NCBI GenBank assembly: GCA_014730235.1
Contig: WJIO01000441.1
Location: 1 to 10,934, forward strand
Reading direction: 5' to 3'
From: Candidatus Poribacteria bacterium
GTDB taxonomy: Bacteria > Poribacteria > DTPJ01 > WJIO01
DNA: 10,934 nt
Both the position numbers and the translations under genes were made by a program. Below the pieces are notes generated by a model. It was not told where the DNA came from. It saw only the letters and a list, made by a program, of their open reading frames with translations, and did not search any database. This document shows, in pieces, positions 6,580 through 10,934 of the stretch (positions are counted from its first letter, which is position 1; every line of letters begins with the position of its first letter).

Positions 6580-7005
6580 TTAGGCTTCAAAAAGTTCCAG
6601 AAATTTACCTGGCGAAAGAAGCTTAACTCCTGAATATTCTTTCAACGGTAATAAATGGCGTTTATCACCAGAGATCAAATAATCTACTCTTGCTTCAACG
6701 GCACACTCTAATATCCTGTTGTCGGAATCTTTCTCCTTGATAACTGAAAGCCGGATCTTAGGCTGAATCTTAATCGCTTTTGCCTCTATGATGCTCAGAA
6801 CTTTTGAGATATTTTCATTCGCCCAGCCAAATCGTCCTCTAAGTATATTCTCCAATTCAGAAAGGATAAATGAAGAGATATAAACATCCATCTCTTCTCT
6901 GATTAGCATATCCAGAACATCACCTGGCTTTCCTGCGAAATTCAGTCCTGAGATGAAGACATTTGTATCTATTACCACCTTCAGTTTTCTATCCACGACC
7001 GGCAT
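6580..7005 (-). CDS. PIN-domain toxin (VapC-like ribonuclease)
   Basis: A 141-residue PIN protein resembling the group annotated as 'putative toxin-antitoxin system toxin component, PIN family'. Its acidic centre is present: D13 in VVIDTNVFISG, E50 in SELENIL, D95 in KDSDNRILECAVEA and D114 in YLISGDKRHLLPL. Such proteins are Mg-dependent single-strand endoribonucleases held inactive by a partner antitoxin. It starts 17 bases inside the 3' end of the RHH gene, a usual antitoxin-toxin arrangement. GTG codons a few residues in could also serve as start, but ATG 7005 gives a full N-terminal beta strand. Confidence 0.88.
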   Translation of the reverse strand: MPVVDRKLKVVIDTNVFISGLNFAGKPGDVLDMLIREEMDVYISSFILSELENILRGRFGWANENISKVLSIIEAKAIKIQPKIRLSVIKEKDSDNRILECAVEARVDYLISGDKRHLLPLKEYSGVKLLSPGKFLELFEA

Positions 7006-7225
7006 CCACTATACTCTCAATCTGGTCTTCGCTAATTCCCCTTTCATTTGCCTTTATCCGGCCATACCTTGTGAGTTCCTTCCATTCCTGCTCCTCAAAG
7101 TATCTCCTCAAGGCCTCTCTGAAGAGTTCGCTTCTGGTCCTTTTTTCTTTCTCCATATATTCCTTTACCTTTTCGGCCATCTCTGGAGGTAAGGAGATGG
7201 TAAAGGTTGTGGATGTTCTTGCCAT
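6989..7225 (-). CDS. Ribbon-helix-helix antitoxin
   Basis: A 78-residue CopG/Arc-type protein. TTFTISLPPEMAEKVKEYM (6-24) supplies the DNA-binding ribbon and first helix, and RTRSELFREALRRYFEEQEW (29-48) the second helix. The remaining acidic tail (about 60-75) is positioned to bind the PIN toxin made from the overlapping gene. Members of this family normally repress their own promoter as dimers. GGAAAGAG precedes the ATG, and an AT-rich TATA-like box lies about 40-57 bases upstream. Confidence 0.9.
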   Translation of the reverse strand: MARTSTTFTISLPPEMAEKVKEYMEKEKRTRSELFREALRRYFEEQEWKELTRYGRIKANERGISEDQIESIVDAGRG

Positions 7226-7263
7226 ATTTTACACTCTTTCCCGTGTTACTTGTTATTACTATG

Positions 7264-7282
7264 TATTAATAATAATATTATA
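7264..7282 (-). promoter_or_regulatory. AT-rich promoter/operator of the RHH-PIN operon
   Basis: The stretch is made only of A and T and contains the palindrome TAATATTA. On the minus strand it reads TATAATATTATTATTAATA and lies about 40 bases upstream of the RHH start. It fits a TATA box overlapped by an RHH operator, but composition alone could explain it. Confidence 0.4.
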
Positions 7283-7312
7283 CCAAAAACTTAACAGAAT
7301 TTCAATCCATTC

Positions 7313-7330
7313 CTATGCTTGGCTATGCTT
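7313..7330. repeat. Tandem direct repeat, CTATGCTT x2
   Basis: CTATGCTT occurs at 7313-7320 and again at 7323-7330, a 10-base period or one helical turn. It sits in the spacer between the divergent RHH and right-hand blocks and may be a binding site for a regulator. Two short copies could be chance. Confidence 0.25.
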
Positions 7331-7433
7331 AATAACAGCAAAGTACAGCACTACTCCTCTTCGTAAGTAAACATCGTATCCAGCGGCCTTAACGCTTTTC
7401 GGATTTTTTCCATCTTCTGAGGAAGCGACAAGT

Positions 7434-7880
7434 TTGCTGAAAAAAGTGGGAATCAAAGTCGGCGGCTGGTGTTATTATGACTCCCGTCATTCCGATATAA
7501 AACACCTTTATCATAAGCTGTTCGTCCTGGATGAGAAGACTCTGGACGACATGATCTGCCAGGCATCCTGCTGGAGACTTGCGGAACTGACGCAGGAAGA
7601 CTTGATAGACGCTGCTGTTGCTTTGGATACCGACATGACAAAGGATTTCACTATAGACGAAGAGTTCCTGCAATTGCATACCAAGGACCAGCTTCTCGAC
7701 CTTGCGAAAGAGATAGAGCTTGATAGGCACATGGCAAAGAAGGACGAGAAATGGGACAAGGGAAAAAGGCAGGATATGATAGACGCTTTCCTGAAATCCG
7801 GATTCTCTCTGAAAGGCGTGGTTCCTAAGTCAATGGAACTGCCGAAGGAGAAGAAGCAGGCCAAAGGTGGATCTAAATGA
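7434..7880 (+). CDS. Hypothetical protein with helical C-terminal half; possibly ParB-like tail
   Basis: A 148-residue frame starting at TTG 7434, with GAGGAAG at 7419-7425 as ribosome binding site. The same frame is open back to 7371, after a stop at 7368-7370, so the natural start or an upstream missing part is uncertain. The N-terminal part has FVLDEKTLDDMICQAS (30-45). The C-terminal half shows EEFLQLHTKDQLLDLAKEIEL (76-96) and KRQDMIDAFLKSGFSLKGVV (111-130), a paired-helix pattern similar to SAP/HeH-type DNA-binding segments and to the tails of some phage and plasmid ParB-like proteins. The ParB nuclease-like domain is not present. A Lys-rich tail follows. The family is not firmly recognised. 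It is the first gene of the right-hand operon. Confidence 0.6.
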   Translation: MLKKVGIKVGGWCYYDSRHSDIKHLYHKLFVLDEKTLDDMICQASCWRLAELTQEDLIDAAVALDTDMTKDFTIDEEFLQLHTKDQLLDLAKEIELDRHMAKKDEKWDKGKRQDMIDAFLKSGFSLKGVVPKSMELPKEKKQAKGGSK

Positions 7881-8041
7881 CCGACTCAATCAAGGTCAAA
7901 ATGAAGGGAATCACAATTAAGGAAGACGAATATACTGTAAAATTCGAGATAAAGTGCGATTCTCTAGACGATGCCATCGAGATAGGGAAAAAGATAGAGA
8001 ATAATCTCATCAACTCCCTGACAGGGCAAACGGTGCTGTGA
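7877..8041 (+). CDS. Small hypothetical protein, 54 aa
   Basis: An ATG at 7877 overlaps the stop of the preceding gene as ATGA, a strong sign of coupled translation. The 54-residue product begins MTDSIKVKMKGITIKEDEYT and continues with a beta-rich VKFEIKC and a helix DDAIEIGKKIENNLI. It looks like a compact alpha/beta protein. No family is recognised; it is accepted on coupling and composition. Confidence 0.6.
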   Translation: MTDSIKVKMKGITIKEDEYTVKFEIKCDSLDDAIEIGKKIENNLINSLTGQTVL

Positions 8042-8105
8042 AATCATGCACGTTGAAATGGATTCGACATGGCAAAAGTATGCAGTTTAGAGGTGAAAAG
8101 ATAAA

Positions 8106-8714
8106 ATGATTGAAATAATTGGTCTGATTGCTGGGATAGCAATATTTGCGATTATGGTAGTTCTTTATTGCTCAACATTCAGAGATCTCCCGAAACGGCC
8201 GATATTAGCAGACATTATTGCTTGGTTTATGCTGGCTATTGCTTTATTCGCGATATTCGTTTATTCAAGCATAGTCATGGACGATACATGCGTAGAATAT
8301 GATTCTGATTATTTTGACGAACCAACAATCGGCGAGGAAAAAGTCCTTGAAACATCTCTTACAATATCCGCAATACAATGCCCCGAAGGTTGCATACAGG
8401 AATTAATAACGTTCCAGAACCTCAGCGAAGAAGATTATCCAAAGCAATACAATCTATCTTATGACTTGTTTCTACTGCAAGATAACTGCGGATTAGTGAG
8501 CTTGGTTTATTATGTGCCGACTGGAAGATATAGGATTCACATCTACGACTCTGTGAAGAAATTACTGGGCGGATATGAGACTGATTCACCATGCCAGAAC
8601 ATAACGAATACATATGACGCCATTGATATTCGGTGTTCTGAAATCAACGAAGAAATCACATTTCAGGTTTTACATGAGCCGGAGAAATATATCACTAGGG
8701 AGGATTGTAGATAA
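8106..8714 (+). CDS. Membrane-anchored Cys-rich extracytoplasmic protein
   Basis: A 202-residue protein with two N-terminal membrane helices (about 4-22 and 34-56) separated by a positively charged turn, FRDLPKRP (25-32). By the positive-inside rule the turn is cytoplasmic and the remaining 145 residues are outside. That domain is acidic and has seven cysteines: one in DTCVEYD, two in QCPEGC, and one each in DNCGLV, SPCQN, IRCSE and the terminal EDCR. Disulfide bonding is therefore likely. The start at 8106 is supported by GAGGTGA at 8090-8096. No family is recognised. It may be an envelope or virion-related protein of the element. Confidence 0.72.
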   Translation: MIEIIGLIAGIAIFAIMVVLYCSTFRDLPKRPILADIIAWFMLAIALFAIFVYSSIVMDDTCVEYDSDYFDEPTIGEEKVLETSLTISAIQCPEGCIQELITFQNLSEEDYPKQYNLSYDLFLLQDNCGLVSLVYYVPTGRYRIHIYDSVKKLLGGYETDSPCQNITNTYDAIDIRCSEINEEITFQVLHEPEKYITREDCR

Positions 8715-8716
8715 GA

Positions 8717-9169
8717 ATGAAAAAACCAAAAACCGACATTGAATGGAAAATATATCGTGACAGGCTTGAGCAGAAGAAAAAGAAGTTATACGAAAGATAC
8801 AAGAACCGACAGAAAGCAAAATATGAATCCTCTCCCAACCACTACTTACAGCAGGTAGAATTTTCCAACCGTTCCGGATCCCACGTTAACTGCTTTCGAT
8901 ATTTTCCAAACAACAGCGAAGAGCATGAATGCTTGAAGTTCCTTATATTTAGGCTCTTAAGGGATGCTGGCCATTTGATTTTAACAGAACCTATTTTTAA
9001 GGATCGTTCCAGATGCGATATTTTGGACCTTTCCACCGGAACCATTATAGAGATTTTGCACTCAGAGAAACTTGAAGATGCAAAAAAGAAAGCAAAGAAA
9101 TATCCGTCATGCTTCCAGGTAAGGTTCATTTCAACAGGGAAAAAGCTGGATTTTGATGAGGTGTTATAG
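8717..9169 (+). CDS. Hypothetical protein, possible PD-(D/E)XK-like fold
   Basis: A 150-residue protein. Residues 1-37 are a very basic helix (KIYRDRLEQKKKKLYERYKN), likely nucleic-acid-binding. The rest resembles a small restriction-endonuclease-like core: a helix with EEHECLKFLIFRLLRDAGH (68-86), then CDILDLSTGTIIEILHSEKL (100-119), in which D101 and E112 are spaced as in D-X(n)-E-X-K nucleases. The expected Lys after E112 is replaced by Leu (E-I-L), so activity is doubtful or the Lys has moved. GGAGG lies upstream at about 8699-8703, and only two bases separate it from the preceding gene. The fold call rests on pattern only. Confidence 0.7.
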   Translation: MKKPKTDIEWKIYRDRLEQKKKKLYERYKNRQKAKYESSPNHYLQQVEFSNRSGSHVNCFRYFPNNSEEHECLKFLIFRLLRDAGHLILTEPIFKDRSRCDILDLSTGTIIEILHSEKLEDAKKKAKKYPSCFQVRFISTGKKLDFDEVL

Positions 9170-9218
9170 AAAATATTACAGGGCTCTTACATACGAATGG
9201 GACGGTGGTTGAGATAGA

Positions 9219-9374
9219 ATGATTTACAGCGAAGAATGCATTGACCCGACAGCAGGTTTCGACCTTGTTGATACAGAACATGGAGTTATACAGAAGCCCA
9301 GAAAATTGGGATATTGGGTTTTGACTGCAGAAGAAGCATTGGAGATTATGAGAAATCGAGGTGAATCAGATTGA
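9219..9374 (+). CDS. Small hypothetical protein, 51 aa
   Basis: ATG 9219 opens 51 codons beginning MIYSEECIDPTAGFDLVDTE and ending in a helix TAEEALEIMRNRGESD. Its stop overlaps the start of the next gene as TTGA (9371-9374), as in other joints of this operon. The ribosome binding site is weak (GGTGGTTGAG at about 9204-9213). No family is recognised. Confidence 0.5.
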   Translation: MIYSEECIDPTAGFDLVDTEHGVIQKPRKLGYWVLTAEEALEIMRNRGESD

Positions 9375-9718
9375 AAAATAAAATCATTATAGGAATGTTC
9401 ATATTGTTAGTTATCGCTGGCTGTTACCCATGCCAGGAATACGAAAAAAAGATAGTATGCGATCAATATATATGGGTCAATAGTGACGCCAATGATCCGG
9501 AAGCTTGTGTAAGCGGAATCACTTACTACATATCGCCATCTTATGCCGGTTCGTATAATGAATTGCCGTTGCCAGTTAATATATCAAAAGATTGTCGTGG
9601 AGAACTAGATATTGATATTTACATGGATTCAAGAATAGATCCGGGTTTCAGATATGAACTTCGATACGAAAAGAAAAAGTGCTTATCCTATAAGGCCAGA
9701 TTGGTGTGTGTAAATTGA
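9371..9718 (+). CDS. Small Cys-rich exported protein, possibly lipoprotein
   Basis: A 115-residue protein starting at TTG 9371, with GAGGTGA at 9358-9364 as ribosome binding site. The N-terminus is KNKIIIGMFILLVIAGC, a signal peptide ending in a lipobox-like VIAGC, so Cys18 may be lipid-modified. The mature part has seven more cysteines (CYPC, IVCDQY, EACVSG, KDCRG, KKCLSY, LVCVN), which suggests disulfides. YYISPSYAGSYNELPLPVNI and GELDIDIYMDS are beta-like. No family is recognised. It is the second Cys-rich exported product of the operon after the one at 8106. Confidence 0.7.
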   Translation: MKNKIIIGMFILLVIAGCYPCQEYEKKIVCDQYIWVNSDANDPEACVSGITYYISPSYAGSYNELPLPVNISKDCRGELDIDIYMDSRIDPGFRYELRYEKKKCLSYKARLVCVN

Positions 9719-9735
9719 TTGGAGGACTGATAATA

Positions 9736-9927
9736 ATGAAATTTGATGACAGTCGATTCAAAGATGGTTGGGTTGGGTTGTATGAAATGGATGAAAACCT
9801 TATATTTGAGGAGACTAGATCATTTAGAACAATCGCCCATGCTGAGAAGTTTATTGCCGAATTAAAGAAGGCCATAAACAAATATAAAATTACAAATTCA
9901 CAGAACAAGGAAGTAGATAGACGATGA
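9736..9927 (+). CDS. Small hypothetical protein, 63 aa
   Basis: I place the start at ATG 9736 rather than the in-frame ATG 9706, because GGAGGA at 9721-9726 has the right spacing and the upstream codons lie inside the preceding gene. The product is 63 residues: beta-like FKDGWVGLYEMDENLIFEET, then a helix TIAHAEKFIAELKKAINKYK. It has the look of a small alpha/beta protein of phage or plasmid type. No family is recognised. Its stop overlaps the next start as ATGA. Confidence 0.6.
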   Translation: MKFDDSRFKDGWVGLYEMDENLIFEETRSFRTIAHAEKFIAELKKAINKYKITNSQNKEVDRR

Positions 9928-10142
9928 AAAAAGAAGAATTTGACAAATTTTACAATATTCTTGCTGGAGAAGAGGGATGTAATGTCACTGATCAATGCTG
10001 TATTTGCCACTCTGATCACAGGTTTACCAAGAAAATATTGAGGAAATATTTTCCAAAAGAAGACGTAAATAAATTCATAGCATGGTGCAAAAGTAAAGGA
10101 GGATATTGTGATTGTGAAATCATTTTCAATGTAGAATATTGA
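9924..10142 (+). CDS. DUF2695-like Cys/His protein
   Basis: A 72-residue protein coupled by ATGA to the preceding gene. It has C25-C26-x-C28-H29 in DQCCICHSDHRFTKKILRKY and ends WCKSKGGYCDCEIIFNVEY, with C55, C62 and C64. The C-x(n)-H ... GGYCDCE(I/V)(L/I)xNV pattern is the hallmark I associate with DUF2695. The function of that family is unknown; the clustered Cys and His suggest metal binding. It is complete and short. Confidence 0.65.
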   Translation: MKKEEFDKFYNILAGEEGCNVTDQCCICHSDHRFTKKILRKYFPKEDVNKFIAWCKSKGGYCDCEIIFNVEY

Positions 10143-10160
10143 AATGGAGGATTGATAAAC

Positions 10161-10751
10161 ATGACAGAAGAAAATAAACAAGATACAAATTTAACGCATT
10201 CCGCAACGATACTATGCTGGCTCAAGGAAGTCAGAAGCAAGGGTGGAGGCAGATACCAGCAGTGTTTCAAGACAACTGATGAGCAATGGTACAGCACATA
10301 TCCAAGCCCAAATAAAGATGAGCTGGAACAACTGCCCGGTAAATTCCCAAGGGGGGCGAAAATAAAGTTTGAGACATGTATGATGAAATTCAGGGGCAAG
10401 GAAGAAATGTTTGTAAAACTGCCGTCCATTAAGATAATTCCAGATCCTTCCAGACCCGACCAGAAGACCATTGAAGAGACTGCTGAAAAGTCCGATAAAG
10501 TACCGGAAAGTCCTGATAAGTTCCAATCAGTACCAAAGGAAGTGCCAAAAAAAGACATGGCGACAGTAAACAGATACAATTTCGACAGGAACAGAAGCAT
10601 AGTTCTTAACGTGATAATCAAGGAAGCCTGTGAGTGTGTTCGTGGGAAGGATATTCCACTGGAAGACCAGCCGGAAAAGATCGCTGAATTCGTTGAGAAA
10701 CTTGACAAAGCATTGCAGGATAAATTCCCAGAGTTGAGGCCACCGCAATGA
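10161..10751 (+). CDS. Putative nucleic-acid-binding protein (OB-like N-terminus)
   Basis: A 196-residue protein. GGAGG at 10146-10150 selects ATG 10161 over the in-frame TTG at 10152. Residues 10-95 are beta-rich and basic (SATILCWLKEVRSKGGGRYQ, then KFPRGAKIKFETCMMKFRGK), compatible with an OB-like fold. Residues 96-140 are a Pro/Lys/Asp-rich linker. Residues 143-188 form helices beginning DRNRSIVLNVIIKEACECVR, resembling the terminal helical motif of some phage and archaeal replication-associated or ssDNA-binding proteins. This is inferred from pattern only. It is coupled by ATGA to the next gene. Confidence 0.6.
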   Translation: MTEENKQDTNLTHSATILCWLKEVRSKGGGRYQQCFKTTDEQWYSTYPSPNKDELEQLPGKFPRGAKIKFETCMMKFRGKEEMFVKLPSIKIIPDPSRPDQKTIEETAEKSDKVPESPDKFQSVPKEVPKKDMATVNRYNFDRNRSIVLNVIIKEACECVRGKDIPLEDQPEKIAEFVEKLDKALQDKFPELRPPQ

Positions 10752-10934
10752 ATCTTGACAGATTTGTAGATACAACTTTGACACTTGGAATATTTATTTT
10801 CCCTATTTTTTTGATTTTTACTACAATCGTGCTGATAATAAAAATAATAATGCTCTTCTTTGAAAAAATTGATCCGAGAGTATTTCTTATGGGAGATATT
10901 CTATTTCAATTGACTTGGGTATTATCTATGATGC
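10748..10934 (+). CDS. Small membrane protein (partial, runs off the window)
   Basis: ATG 10748 overlaps the preceding stop as ATGA, and the frame stays open for 62 codons to the window end. After NLDRFVDTTLTL there is a long hydrophobic segment (about 11-38) rich in Ile, Phe and Leu, then EKIDPRVFLMGDILF and the start of a second hydrophobic stretch. It is a membrane protein of unknown family. Confidence 0.65.
   Translation, partial: MNLDRFVDTTLTLGIFIFPIFLIFTTIVLIIKIIMLFFEKIDPRVFLMGDILFQLTWVLSMM

Noticed and set aside
6436-6633. 65-codon plus-strand frame over the recombinase start region
   Set aside because: It overlaps the recombinase 5' end, the palindrome and the PIN 3' end, and lacks a ribosome binding site.
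6963-7370. 135-codon open frame on the plus strand
   Set aside because: It is antisense to the clear RHH antitoxin and its promoter, with a shadow-like composition.
7351-7413. Minus-strand 20-codon peptide MEKIRKALRPLDTMFTYEEE
   Set aside because: It is protein-like but very short, has no ribosome binding site and overlaps the open plus frame; chance cannot be excluded.
7389-7730. 113-codon open frame on the minus strand, with neighbouring antisense frames
   Set aside because: It is antisense to the 148-residue protein, which has a ribosome binding site and is coupled to the next gene; no family was recognised in the minus frame.
8046-8090. 14-codon ORF in the spacer before the Cys-rich membrane protein
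   Set aside because: It is too short and has no clear ribosome binding site.
9648-10181. 177-codon open frame on the minus strand
   Set aside because: It is antisense to the coupled small genes at 9736 and 9924; the Phe/Ile/Ser-rich composition is a shadow and it has no better start signal.
10016-10708. 230-codon open frame on the minus strand
   Set aside because: It overlaps three plus-strand genes that have ribosome binding sites and ATGA coupling, and its Ser/Phe/Leu-rich product is typical of an antisense shadow.
1-10934. CRISPR array, tRNA, rRNA or long tandem repeats
   Set aside because: I read for regularly spaced repeats and for tRNA-like cloverleaf ends with TTCRA-type loops and saw none; a covariance-model scan would be needed to be certain.

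Overview
The window looks like mesophilic archaeal DNA of moderately low GC. The evidence is an AglB/STT3-type oligosaccharyltransferase fragment, an HEPN/nucleotidyltransferase pair, a PIN/ribbon-helix-helix pair, AT-rich TATA-like boxes and good Shine-Dalgarno sites. The group (for example methanogen- or ANME-related Euryarchaeota) is an inference; no rRNA or tRNA is present to settle it.

Layout: (1) Positions 2-124 are the 3' end of an IS transposase. It abuts 143-1093, the C-terminal third of an AglB-like oligosaccharyltransferase whose membrane domain is missing. (2) Positions 1237-4510 form a rightward surface-glycan block: an exported TolB-like beta-propeller, a GT4 glycosyltransferase, a methyltransferase whose C-terminus appears to come from a membrane GT2 glycosyltransferase, and a small secreted protein. 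At least two of these genes carry rearrangement scars. (3) Positions 4511-4865 are a gene-poor spacer with a hairpin, a 31-codon micro-ORF and, on the minus strand, a remnant matching the last codons of the serine recombinase found at 5643. (4) Positions 4866-5604 hold an MNT/HEPN pair, so this pair lies between two same-oriented copies of a recombinase 3' end. (5) Positions 5643-7225, on the minus strand, hold a serine recombinase, a PIN nuclease and an RHH antitoxin. A 26-bp near-palindrome lies just upstream of the recombinase. (6) From about 7371 to the right edge runs a rightward block of at least ten small, closely packed genes, many joined by ATGA or TTGA overlaps. It includes two Cys-rich exported proteins, a possible PD-(D/E)XK-like protein, a DUF2695-like Cys/His protein, a putative nucleic-acid-binding protein and a membrane protein cut by the window edge.

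The best reading is a chromosomal glycosylation locus eroded by IS and recombinase activity, next to an integrated plasmid or provirus whose recombinase and toxin-antitoxin genes point left and whose accessory operon points right. The right-hand operon is the least explained part. The clearest structural signals are the duplicated recombinase tail, the methyltransferase-GT2 chimera and the palindrome upstream of the recombinase.
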